Assembly: GCF_003627755.1 (NCBI RefSeq)
Contig: NZ_CP032694.1
Location: forward strand, 4,460,501-4,524,500
Source: Rhizobium jaguaris
GTDB lineage: Bacteria; Pseudomonadota; Alphaproteobacteria; Rhizobiales; Rhizobiaceae
Direction of reading: 5' to 3'
DNA length: 64,000 nucleotides
In this document: positions 56,323-64,000 of the stretch, piece after piece
How positions within the stretch are numbered: the first letter of the stretch is position 1
How the letters are laid out: each line of letters begins with the position of its first letter
Notes under the pieces: model-generated
Databases searched by the model: none
The model's input: the letters and a program-made list of their open reading frames with translations, nothing else
Told to the model about the DNA's origin: nothing
Position numbers and translations under genes: made by a program

Positions 56323-57640
56323 GGCTTCTCTTGTTCTCGTTGGCGCATTGATGGGTGCGACCGCGATGAGCGTCATCTACACGGCGGTAGCGCCGGCGGA
56401 AGCCGCAGGCGCTTCCACGTACAAGGAATTGTCGATTTTCGGCGATGTCTTTGAACGTGTGCGCGCGCAGTACGTAACACCGCCCCAGGAAGACAAGCTT
56501 ATTGAAGCCGCCATCAACGGCATGCTGTCCTCGCTGGACCCGCATTCGAGCTACATGAATGCCAAGGATGCCGACGACATGCGCACCCAGACCAAGGGTG
56601 AATTTGGCGGCCTCGGCATCGAAGTGACGATGGATAACGACCTGGTCAAGGTCATCACTCCGATCGATGATACGCCCGCCGCCAAGGCCGGTGTTCTCGC
56701 CGGCGACTATATCACCGCCATCGACGGCCAGTCCGTACGCGGCCTTAAGCTGGAAGACGCCGTGGAGAAGATGCGCGGCGCCGTCAAGACGCCGATCAAG
56801 CTGACGCTGATGCGCAAGGGCGCCGACAAGCCGATCGAACTCACCATCATCCGTGACGTGATCGCTGTTGCCGCCGTCAAGTCGCGCGAAGAAGGCGGCG
56901 ACGTCGGTTATCTCCGCATCATTTCCTTCACCGAAAAAACCACTCCGGACCTGGAAGCCGCGATCGCCAAGATCAAGAAGGACATTCCAGCCGACAAGCT
57001 GAAGGGCTACGTCCTCGATCTGCGCCTCAATCCGGGCGGCCTGCTCGATCAAGCGATCAACGTCGCCGACGATGTGCTGGAGCGTGGTGAAATCGTCTCC
57101 ACCCGCGGCCGCAATCCGGACGAGACCCGCCGCTTCAACGCCGGCCCGGGCGACCTGACCGACGGAAAGCCGATCATCGTGCTCATTAACGGCGGTTCGG
57201 CTTCAGCCTCGGAAATCGTCGCCGGCGCCCTGCAGGATCTGCGCCGCGCCACCGTTCTCGGCACCCAGTCCTTCGGTAAGGGCTCCGTGCAAACCATCAT
57301 CCCGCTTGGCGATGGTAACGGTGCGCTGCGCCTGACGACGGCGCTCTATTACACGCCATCGGGTCGTTCGATCCAGGGCACAGGTATCACGCCTGACGTC
57401 AAGGTCGACGAACCACTGCCCGACGATCTGAAGGGTAAGCTGGTGACCGAAGGCGAATCCAGCTTGCCGGGCCACATTAAGGGCCAGAGCGAAACCGACC
57501 AAGGTTCCGGCTCGGCCGCCTATGTACCGCCGGATCCGAAGGACGACATTCAGCTCAACTACGCGCTTGACCTGTTGCGCGGCGCAAAGACGGACCCGTC
57601 CTTCCCGCCCAATCCGGAAAAGGCGGTTTCCTCCAAATAA
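56312..57640 (+). CDS. ctpA: S41 family C-terminal processing protease
   Basis: 442 aa. N-terminal signal or anchor (ASLVLVGALMGATAMSVIY), PDZ domain (about 85-165, GGLGIEVTMDNDLVKVITPI) and catalytic domain with the Ser in NGGSASASEIVAGAL and the Lys in GTQSFGKGSVQT. It is a periplasmic Ser/Lys protease that cleaves C-termini of envelope proteins. Start ATG 56312 with GGAAAGG upstream. It is coupled to the EnvC-like gene, suggesting joint work on cell-wall remodelling. Confidence 0.94.
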   Translation: MIRRASLVLVGALMGATAMSVIYTAVAPAEAAGASTYKELSIFGDVFERVRAQYVTPPQEDKLIEAAINGMLSSLDPHSSYMNAKDADDMRTQTKGEFGGLGIEVTMDNDLVKVITPIDDTPAAKAGVLAGDYITAIDGQSVRGLKLEDAVEKMRGAVKTPIKLTLMRKGADKPIELTIIRDVIAVAAVKSREEGGDVGYLRIISFTEKTTPDLEAAIAKIKKDIPADKLKGYVLDLRLNPGGLLDQAINVADDVLERGEIVSTRGRNPDETRRFNAGPGDLTDGKPIIVLINGGSASASEIVAGALQDLRRATVLGTQSFGKGSVQTIIPLGDGNGALRLTTALYYTPSGRSIQGTGITPDVKVDEPLPDDLKGKLVTEGESSLPGHIKGQSETDQGSGSAAYVPPDPKDDIQLNYALDLLRGAKTDPSFPPNPEKAVSSK

Positions 57641-57646
57641 GGAAAC

Positions 57647-57675
57647 AGCGCCGGGCTGGAAACAGACCCGGCGCT
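57647..57675 (+). terminator. Terminator after ctpA
   Basis: AGCGCCGGG, 11-base loop, CCCGGCGCT, then TTTC. It lies 6 bases after the ctpA stop. A second hairpin, GAGCGAGGTGA/TCATCTCGCTC, follows at 57686-57713. Confidence 0.75.
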
Positions 57676-57865
57676 TTCATATCCGGAGCGAGGTGATCTA
57701 TCTCATCTCGCTCTTGCTGTTTGAATAAGTGCGATCTTATTCGAAATCCATTTTGGATCATGCTTGGGTGTTTGGAATCTGGAGCGTCCTCTCCGCTTTG
57801 ATGGCTACGCTTGAAAGCGGAATGCTCTGGGGCGGACAGCTTCCCGCTTGGGGTGGATACGGACT

Positions 57866-59053
57866 TTGGGAACGGATTTGCATGCACCGCTGGGCCAGAA
57901 CCGCAGCCCTGGCCGCAAATGGCAGCGCCCTCCCTTCGGGCGCATCCTTGCCGGGTTCTGCCTGATCGCGATCGCCAGTTTTTCCCTCTATTCGGCGCTG
58001 CTGCGCGACAATCTTCAGAAAACTCCGCCAGCCGAGACAGCCGAGAAGACCTCGCCACCCCCAACAGCGGCGGCCGAAAAGCCCACCACGAGCAACCAAA
58101 CGGGCCTGACGCAAGTCGACCCGCAATCTGGCGCCGATACCCATCGCATCGTCACCAGCGACGGTTCCGTCGTGACGATGTTCAGCCCGAACTCGCGCGA
58201 CGGCAGCGGCCCGGTACTGATCAACGCCAATCAGGTCGGCCAGGATCCGCGCATGGCGGCAACGCCGAACGACAGCCTGCTGGAGGACTCGCCCTCCGGC
58301 AAATTGCCGATCACGGCACCGAGCGGGCTGAGACCAATGGACCAATATGCGCGGCCCTGGTCCGGTGCCCGCGGCACGCGCGTTGCCATCGTCGTCAGCG
58401 GTCTCGGCCTCAGCCAGACCGGCACGCAGCGCGCCATCGAGAAGCTGCCCGAGGAGATCACGCTTGCCTTTGCCGCCACCGGCAACAGCCTGCAGCGCTG
58501 GATGCAGGAGGCGCGGCGAGGCGGCCATGAGATCCTGCTCCAGGTGCCTTTCGAGCCTTTCGATTATCCCGGAAACAATCCCGGGCCGGATACGCTTTTG
58601 ACCTCGCAGCCCGCAGCCAAGAATATCGAAGACCTGCACAAGGCCATGGGCGAGATCACCAACTACACCGGCGTGATGAACTATCTCGGCGGACGGTTCC
58701 TTTCGAATGCCGATGCCATGGAACCTGTCATGCGCGATATCGGCAAGCGCGGCCTGCTGTTCCTTGATGACGGCTCCTCGGCACAGTCCAAATCCGGCAC
58801 CATCGCCAAGGCGCTGGAGGTGCCGCATGCTTTTGCTGACGTGCAGCTCGACGGAGAATTGCAGCAGGATGCCATCCTGAAGAAACTCGATGAGCTGGAG
58901 CGCATCGCGCGCCGCAATGGCTCGGCGATCGGCGTTGCAGCCGCTTTCGACGAGAGCGTCGATGCCATCAGCAAATGGAGCGAGGAGGCAGCCATGCGCG
59001 GCATCGAGATCGTTGCCGTCTCGGCCCTCGCCGACGACCCCAAACATCCCTGA
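57866..59053 (+). CDS. Divergent polysaccharide deacetylase family protein
   Basis: About 395 aa from TTG 57866. One N-terminal transmembrane helix (ILAGFCLIAIASFSLYSALL), a Pro/Thr-rich linker, then the YibQ-like divergent deacetylase domain: VAIVVSGLGLSQTGTQRAIE, ILLQVPFEPFDYPGNNPGP, NYTGVMNYLGGRF, GLLFLDDGSS. Where most members have Asp-Asp in the first motif (IDDLG) this one has VSGLG, so metal binding is altered. It probably acts in envelope maintenance with CtpA. Confidence 0.85.
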   Translation: MGTDLHAPLGQNRSPGRKWQRPPFGRILAGFCLIAIASFSLYSALLRDNLQKTPPAETAEKTSPPPTAAAEKPTTSNQTGLTQVDPQSGADTHRIVTSDGSVVTMFSPNSRDGSGPVLINANQVGQDPRMAATPNDSLLEDSPSGKLPITAPSGLRPMDQYARPWSGARGTRVAIVVSGLGLSQTGTQRAIEKLPEEITLAFAATGNSLQRWMQEARRGGHEILLQVPFEPFDYPGNNPGPDTLLTSQPAAKNIEDLHKAMGEITNYTGVMNYLGGRFLSNADAMEPVMRDIGKRGLLFLDDGSSAQSKSGTIAKALEVPHAFADVQLDGELQQDAILKKLDELERIARRNGSAIGVAAAFDESVDAISKWSEEAAMRGIEIVAVSALADDPKHP

Positions 59054-59069
59054 TCGTTAGAGGATAACC

Positions 59070-59609
59070 ATGAGCAAGAGCCATCAACCCGTCAGAGCCG
59101 AAGACCTGCCCTATCGCCCTTGCGTCGGCGTCATGGTGCTCAGCCGCGAAGGGCTGGTCTGGGCCGGCAAGCGCATCCCGGATGTCAATTCCGAATATGA
59201 CGGCTCGCCGCAGCTCTGGCAGATGCCGCAGGGCGGCATCGACGAGGGCGAAGACCCGCTGGAGGCGGCCTATCGCGAGCTCCATGAAGAAACCGGTATA
59301 AAAACCGTGACGCTGCTCGCCGAAGCGAAGGACTGGATCAACTACGATCTGCCGCCGCAGCTGATCGGCATCGGCCTCAAGGGAAAATTCCGTGGCCAGA
59401 CGCAGCGCTGGTTTGCCTTCCGCTTTGACGGCGACGAAAGCGAAATCGCTATCAATCCGCCGCCGGGCGGCCACGAACCGGAATTCGACGCCTGGGAATG
59501 GAAGCCGATGGCGGAGCTGCCCGGCTTGATCGTCGCCTTCAAACGGTCTGTCTACGACCAGGTCGTTGCTGAATTCCAGCATTTAGCCGGTTTGAAGGCG
59601 GAAGACTGA
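59070..59609 (+). CDS. rppH: RNA pyrophosphohydrolase (Nudix)
   Basis: 179 aa. The Nudix box [20 protein letters not shown] followed by TGI is complete, and [13 protein letters not shown] and LWQMPQGG are typical of RppH. It removes pyrophosphate from 5'-triphosphate mRNA ends and starts RNase E-dependent decay. It follows the deacetylase gene by 16 bp. Confidence 0.95.
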   Translation: MSKSHQPVRAEDLPYRPCVGVMVLSREGLVWAGKRIPDVNSEYDGSPQLWQMPQGGIDEGEDPLEAAYRELHEETGIKTVTLLAEAKDWINYDLPPQLIGIGLKGKFRGQTQRWFAFRFDGDESEIAINPPPGGHEPEFDAWEWKPMAELPGLIVAFKRSVYDQVVAEFQHLAGLKAED

Positions 59610-59616
59610 GCGAAGC

Positions 59617-59639
59617 CCGGCCGCCGAAAAAACGGCCGG
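59617..59639 (+). terminator. Hairpin after rppH
   Basis: CCGGCCG, loop CCGAAAAAA, CGGCCGG, 8 bases after the rppH stop. It has no T-run but is a likely transcript end. The rest of the gap to bfr shows no gene. Confidence 0.5.
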
Positions 59640-59843
59640 AATCATTGGAGCGGTTCAGCTTTTCGCAGAATCTCAGAACCGCTCTATCCTTTTGTTTTTC
59701 TTCCCAATTCCGTACTTTTTCTGAAATTGCTCTAAAGCGTGTCGCGATCTTTCAGATTCGCTTGCCACGCTTTAGCTCTTTGTATTTATGCGTGTCGTTA
59801 TCGCAAAACCGCCGCACACCTTGCGCGACATGCGCTAGGCGAA

Positions 59844-60329
59844 TTATTCGGCGGAGTCGGCTGAATCGGCGTTGAGTTGGCCGTATTTGGCCTCACCGAT
59901 CTTTTCGAGCAGATCAATCTGAGTTTCCAGGAAGTCGATATGACCTTCCTCGTCCGCCAGCAGTTCCTCGAACAGCTTCATTGAAACATAGTCTCCGGCG
60001 TCGTGACAGATATCGCGTGACTTCTTGTAGGCGGTGCGGGCGTCGTATTCGCCGGCGAGATCGGCTTCCAGGACTTCCTTGACATTCTGGCCGATGCGCA
60101 GCGGCGCCAGCGTCTGCAGGTTCGGATGCCCCTCGAGGAAGATAATCCGAGCGACCAGACGATCGGCGTGGTGCATCTCTTCGATGGATTCCGCACGCTC
60201 CTTCTTGGCAAGCTTGGTATAGCCCCAATCTTCCAGAAGCCGGTAATGAACCCAATATTGATTGACTGCACCGAGTTCGAGAAACAGCGCCTCGTTAAGC
60301 CGCTCGATGACTTTTTTGTCGCCTTTCAA
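59844..60329 (-). CDS. bfr: Bacterioferritin
   Basis: 161 aa, full length. Ferroxidase ligands are in place: Glu18 ([12 protein letters not shown]), Glu51 and His54, and the heme ligand Met52 ([10 protein letters not shown]); [16 protein letters not shown] supplies the later Glu and His. It assembles 24-mers that oxidise and store iron with heme at the dimer interfaces. Its start overlaps the end of the bfd-like gene by 35 bp. Confidence 0.97.
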   Translation of the reverse strand: MKGDKKVIERLNEALFLELGAVNQYWVHYRLLEDWGYTKLAKKERAESIEEMHHADRLVARIIFLEGHPNLQTLAPLRIGQNVKEVLEADLAGEYDARTAYKKSRDICHDAGDYVSMKLFEELLADEEGHIDFLETQIDLLEKIGEAKYGQLNADSADSAE

Positions 60330-60606
60330 TGTCCGCTCTCCTGTTTTCTTCGTGGAACTTTTTCAAGCGGGACATGAAATCAAATATCTCCGCCTCAGTC
60401 GAGTGGCGGCGGGCATGATAGTCCTCGGTCGTCTGGATGATGATGTCGACGACATTCGGAAAACAGCCGCAGCAACGGCCGCGCTTCGACATGGCGTGAT
60501 AGACCTTGGCGGGAACGATGAGCTGCCAACAATCCTGATCAAGGAGCTCAATGATGGTCTCCCGGATTTCTTTGTCGGTGATGTAATTACAACTGCAAAC
60601 CAGCAT
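60295..60606 (-). CDS. bfd: Bacterioferritin-associated ferredoxin
   Basis: 103 aa. The [2Fe-2S] BFD-like domain has Cys4 and Cys6 (LVCSCNYIT) and the second pair in [10 protein letters not shown]. It is longer than E. coli Bfd by about 40 C-terminal residues, mostly charged helix. It passes electrons to bacterioferritin to release stored iron. It overlaps bfr and must share its transcript. Confidence 0.92.
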   Translation of the reverse strand: MLVCSCNYITDKEIRETIIELLDQDCWQLIVPAKVYHAMSKRGRCCGCFPNVVDIIIQTTEDYHARRHSTEAEIFDFMSRLKKFHEENRRADIERRQKSHRAA

Positions 60607-60677
60607 CTTCGCTCAGCCCGTCAAACATGACATCTGCTGTCTTGTTTCTGCGAAAGAAGACGATCTTTGTCAAGAAA

Positions 60678-60687
60678 GAATCGATTC
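60678..60687. promoter_or_regulatory. Palindrome upstream of bfd-bfr, possible iron-response site
   Basis: GAATCGATTC, a perfect 10-bp palindrome in the setting AAAGAATCGATTCATTT, lies 72 bp upstream of bfd. Iron-control boxes bound by Irr in rhizobia also contain GAAT/ATTC halves. The match is partial, so this is a candidate only. Confidence 0.35.
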
Positions 60688-60745
60688 ATTTTTCATGACG
60701 ACAGGCGGGGCAGGGTCACTTCAGTGTGAGACTTACCCCTGCGTA

Positions 60746-63700
60746 TCAATGGAAGTTACGGCCTCGCGGCATGACACTTGCCGTTTCGGTGACATCTCTG
60801 TGGCCATCTGCCACGGTCTCGGCCGCCTGCGCCCGCGCCAGCCGGCTTGCCTCGATGAGCCGTTTCTTTTGCCGGTGATCCATGGTCGGGCGCAAGGCTT
60901 CATCTGCCCGATCGCTGACCCCAAAGCGCCTAGCTTCGCATTGTAGGATCCCCAGCGCCGAGGTCATATCCTCGATATAGTCGACCACCACATGGATGAC
61001 GCCACTTTCGCTCTGCAGTCGGCCGCGGATCTTGACCAACCGGGCGCCCATGACGATGGCGCGGTATTTGTCGAACATTTTCGGCCAGACGATCGCATTG
61101 GAGACGCCGGTCTCGTCCTCCAGCGTCATGAAGATCACGCCCTTCGCCGATCCCGGCCGCTGGCGCACCAGCACCAGTCCGGCGATTGTCACCATCCGTC
61201 CATTAGCGACATTGGTCAGATCTCGGTTCTGCACGATGCCCATACGTGCGAAATCGGCCCGTAGGAAGGAAACAGGATGCGCCTTCAACGACAGCGACAG
61301 ATAGCGATAATCCTCGATCACCTGCTCGCCGGGCAGCATTTCCGGCAGGGAAACCGCTGGCTCGACTTGCAGGTCGGTGCGGTCGGCAAGATCGAAGAGG
61401 GGAAGCTTTTCAGCGGCGCTGCCGGCATCGAGCGCCCGCACGGCCCAGAGCGCCTCGCGACGGCTGAGCCCGATCGAACGAAAGGCATCGGCATCGGCCA
61501 GACGCTCAATAGCGGACTTGGCAAGGCCGGAGCGCAGCCAGAGATCCCGCACGGACCGATAGCCATCGCCACGCCGCTCGACGAGCTGCTTCATCTCATC
61601 CTCGGACAGGCCTTTGACCTGCAGGAAGCCGATACGGACGGCACATTGCGTCTTGATGATCTCGCGCATTGACGCATGGCGCGGCTCGACCGAACTGCGA
61701 TCGAAAGACGCCTTCTCTAGCAGGCAATCCCAACTGGAATGATTGACATCCACCGGGCGCACCTCGACGCCATGCTCACGCGCATCGCGCACGAGCTGCG
61801 CCGGCGCATAGAAGCCCATGGGCTGGGCATTCAGGATCGCCGCACAGAAGACATCGGGATAGTAGGCCTTGAGCCAGGAAGAGGCGTAGACGAGCAAGGC
61901 AAAGGAAGCCGCATGGCTTTCGGGAAAGCCATATTCGCCGAAGCCCTTGATCTGCTCGAAGCAGTTCTTGGCAAACTCACGATCATACCCTCTCGCAGCC
62001 ATGCCTTCGACCATCTTCTTCTCGAAAGTGTGGATGGTCCCGGTTCGCTTGAAGGTCGCCATCGCCCGGCGCAACTTGTCAGCCTCAGCAGGCGTAAACC
62101 CTGCTGCCGTAATGGCGATTTGCATTGCCTGTTCCTGAAACAGGGGGACTCCCAGCGTTCGCTTCAGAACCTCTTTCAGCTCTGGGCTCGGATAGTCGAG
62201 TTCCTTTCCTGCCCGATCGGCCTCCCGCCGCTTGAGATAGGGATGCACCATATTGCCCTGGATCGGGCCAGGCCGGACGATCGCCACTTCGATGACCAGA
62301 TCGTAGAATCTGCGAGGCCGGAGGCGTGGCAGCATGCTCATCTGCGCCCGGCTTTCGATCTGGAAAACGCCGATCGTGTCGGCACGGCAGATCATGTCAT
62401 AGACAGGTTCGCCATCCGGATAGTTGGCGTAGCCAAGATCGGCAAGCTCCTTCTTCACGTCGTAATGCAGCAGAAGGAGATCGAAAGCCTTGGCAAGACA
62501 AGTCAGCATGCCGAGCGCCAGCACGTCGATCTTCAATATGTTGAGATTGTCGAGATCATCCTTGTTCCACTCGATCATGTAGCGGTCGTCCATCGCCGTG
62601 TGCATGATCGGCACGACTTCATCCAGTCGATCCCGGGTGATGACAAAGCCGCCGACATGCTGGGTCAGATGCCGGGGAAAACCCATTAGCGTCGAAGCAT
62701 AGGAAAGAACATTCCGTGTCGTCCTGTCCTTGAGATCGAGACCGGCAACCTTCGCCTCGCGCTCGGACAGCTCCTCCGTCGACCAGCCCCAGACACCGCT
62801 TGCAAGAGCCGACTGCACATCCTCCGACAAGCCGAAGGCTTTCGCCACTTCGCGACCGGCCGAGCGCGCCCGATAGCTGGTGACCGCAGCCGTCAGCCCG
62901 GCATGTTCGATGTGGTAATGGTCATAGATAAACTGGATGACTTTTTCACGCTTCTCATGCTCGAAATCAACATCGATGTCAGGCGGTTCCTCGCGTTCCG
63001 TCGAGATGAAGCGCTCGAACAAAAGCGTCGTAATCTTCGGATTGACTTCCGTGATCCTGAGACAATAGCAGACCAAGGAGTTGGCGGCTGAACCGCGCCC
63101 CTGACACAAAATATTCTGGCTGCGGGCAAACTCCATGATGCGACGCACTGTCAGGAAGTAAGGCTCATATTGCCGCTCGCGTATAAGAGTAAGCTCATCG
63201 TTGATCTGTTTGACGACTTCTTCGGGAATCTCATCGGGATATCGCCATCTGGCGCCCTCCCACGTCAGCCGCTCCAGCGTTTCCGAAACGGTTTGGCCGG
63301 GAACGCTTTCGTCGGGATAATTATGCTTCAGCTCATCCAGCGAAAAAGACAGCCGGCTAAAAAACTTCTGCGTATTGGCGATGGCCTTCGGATAATCCCT
63401 GAAAAGGCGGGCCATCTCGGCAGAATCCTTCATATAACGTTCGGCATTGGCAGCCAGCTTGAAGCCGGCCTCGGCGATCGGCACATGCTCGCGGATCGAA
63501 ATGACGATATCGGCAAGCGGCTTGCGTTCGGTGGCGTGATAGACCGGTTGGTTGCTGGCGATCAGTCGCACGCCATTGCGCTGCGCAAGGATAGAAAGCG
63601 TGGCAAAGACCATCTGATCCCGCCCGTCATAGGCAGGCGACAGGACCATATGGAACTTTCGGCCAAAGCGCATCCATAGCCGCTTCAGGCATTCCTCAAG

Positions 63701-64000
63701 CTTTGCCTGCCCCTCCGGCGTCTCGATGCTGTCAGCCTCGGGAACAAGGGCCAGCATCATCTCGTCGCCCCATTCCATCAGATCGGCTTCTTCGAGCTGG
63801 CAGGAGCCTTTCTCGGCCCTGAGGTTGCCGGCGCTCAACAGCCGGCAGAGATGCGCCCAGCCCTTGCGGCTCTGCGGATAGGCAAGGACATCGGGCGTGC
63901 CGTCCGAAAACACCAGGCGAGCGCCGGGCTGGAAGGGAACTGGTTTCAGGAGGGGCTTTTCCGGCTCCCCCTTGGCTCTAAGTTCAAGGTTTTCCTCGGC
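60746..64000 (-). CDS. dnaE2: Error-prone DNA polymerase III alpha subunit (5' end outside window)
   Basis: 1,084 codons are visible, open through the right edge; about the first 100 residues (PHP domain start) are beyond it. Catalytic acidic residues are in [16 protein letters not shown]; a finger/palm region and a C-terminal OB-fold ([29 protein letters not shown]) follow, and the protein ends GRNFH as DnaE2 proteins do. It carries out SOS translesion synthesis together with ImuA and ImuB, whose genes usually lie upstream, outside the window. Confidence 0.95.
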   Translation of the reverse strand, partial: AEENLELRAKGEPEKPLLKPVPFQPGARLVFSDGTPDVLAYPQSRKGWAHLCRLLSAGNLRAEKGSCQLEEADLMEWGDEMMLALVPEADSIETPEGQAKLEECLKRLWMRFGRKFHMVLSPAYDGRDQMVFATLSILAQRNGVRLIASNQPVYHATERKPLADIVISIREHVPIAEAGFKLAANAERYMKDSAEMARLFRDYPKAIANTQKFFSRLSFSLDELKHNYPDESVPGQTVSETLERLTWEGARWRYPDEIPEEVVKQINDELTLIRERQYEPYFLTVRRIMEFARSQNILCQGRGSAANSLVCYCLRITEVNPKITTLLFERFISTEREEPPDIDVDFEHEKREKVIQFIYDHYHIEHAGLTAAVTSYRARSAGREVAKAFGLSEDVQSALASGVWGWSTEELSEREAKVAGLDLKDRTTRNVLSYASTLMGFPRHLTQHVGGFVITRDRLDEVVPIMHTAMDDRYMIEWNKDDLDNLNILKIDVLALGMLTCLAKAFDLLLLHYDVKKELADLGYANYPDGEPVYDMICRADTIGVFQIESRAQMSMLPRLRPRRFYDLVIEVAIVRPGPIQGNMVHPYLKRREADRAGKELDYPSPELKEVLKRTLGVPLFQEQAMQIAITAAGFTPAEADKLRRAMATFKRTGTIHTFEKKMVEGMAARGYDREFAKNCFEQIKGFGEYGFPESHAASFALLVYASSWLKAYYPDVFCAAILNAQPMGFYAPAQLVRDAREHGVEVRPVDVNHSSWDCLLEKASFDRSSVEPRHASMREIIKTQCAVRIGFLQVKGLSEDEMKQLVERRGDGYRSVRDLWLRSGLAKSAIERLADADAFRSIGLSRREALWAVRALDAGSAAEKLPLFDLADRTDLQVEPAVSLPEMLPGEQVIEDYRYLSLSLKAHPVSFLRADFARMGIVQNRDLTNVANGRMVTIAGLVLVRQRPGSAKGVIFMTLEDETGVSNAIVWPKMFDKYRAIVMGARLVKIRGRLQSESGVIHVVVDYIEDMTSALGILQCEARRFGVSDRADEALRPTMDHRQKKRLIEASRLARAQAAETVADGHRDVTETASVMPRGRNFH

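Noticed and set aside
57758..59047. A 429-codon minus-strand open frame over the deacetylase gene
   Set aside because: Antisense shadow; no motifs and no ribosome binding site.

Overview
The window looks like a chromosomal segment of a Rhizobium-type alphaproteobacterium. The evidence is the gene order tRNA-Ser / rplU-rpmA / two GNAT acetyltransferases / obgE-proB-proA-nadD ... rsfS-rlmH-envC-ctpA-divergent deacetylase-rppH, an alphaproteobacterial anti-Shine-Dalgarno small RNA, an ECF sigma/NrsF pair, BA14K and DUF1003 proteins, and an inositol-type ABC transporter binding protein with two sites of the rhizobial IolR form.

Layout. 1-8 kb: sugar (probably inositol) uptake, DUF1993, sulfatase, galE, a DUF1275 membrane protein, cytochrome b561 and a nucleotide-sugar dehydrogenase. 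7.8-15 kb: a lipopolysaccharide-type cluster (epimerase/reductase, initiating sugar transferase, O-antigen ligase/polymerase, GT4 glycosyltransferase). It ends in a scar where a truncated rmlC is fused head-to-head to a truncated integrase beside tRNA-Gln. An IS630 element sits exactly in the stop codon of the GT4 gene. 15-21.5 kb: sigma/NrsF pair, a TetR-monooxygenase pair with a clear operator, and cell-surface proteins. 21.9-25.5 kb: flippase, glycosyltransferase and acyltransferase of a surface polysaccharide. 25.5-27.1 kb: defence remnants (end of a type I restriction hsdR, and a nucleotidyltransferase-HEPN fusion).

27.27-41.94 kb is an integrated element in the 3' end of tRNA-Ser(CGA). 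It is bounded by a 14-bp direct repeat of the tRNA end, and each end carries a matching pair of 9-bp direct repeats about 60 bp inside the core. Three insertion sequences of different families (IS3/IS407, IS21, IS66) each interrupt a backbone gene. Removing each IS plus one target duplication (4, 5 and 8 bp) restores the reading frame exactly. The reconstructed ancestor is about 7.6 kb. It encodes a tyrosine integrase (tRNA-proximal), a 58-aa protein, a protein with an HxH and Y-x-x-K-Y arrangement like HUH replication proteins, a serine recombinase, an AAA/TOPRIM-like ATPase (itself broken by loss of its P-loop), an XRE regulator, a two-gene membrane/superinfection-immunity operon and a zinc-ribbon/HEPN protein. 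This compact integrative element is the best candidate here for something undescribed, and it now appears frozen.

42-64 kb is core genome: ribosomal proteins, GTPase, proline and NAD synthesis, a three-hairpin small RNA, molybdate transport with a ModE-like regulator and operator, ribosome silencing and 23S methylation, an EnvC/CtpA cell-wall pair, rppH, the bacterioferritin pair and the 3' part of dnaE2, which runs off the right edge.
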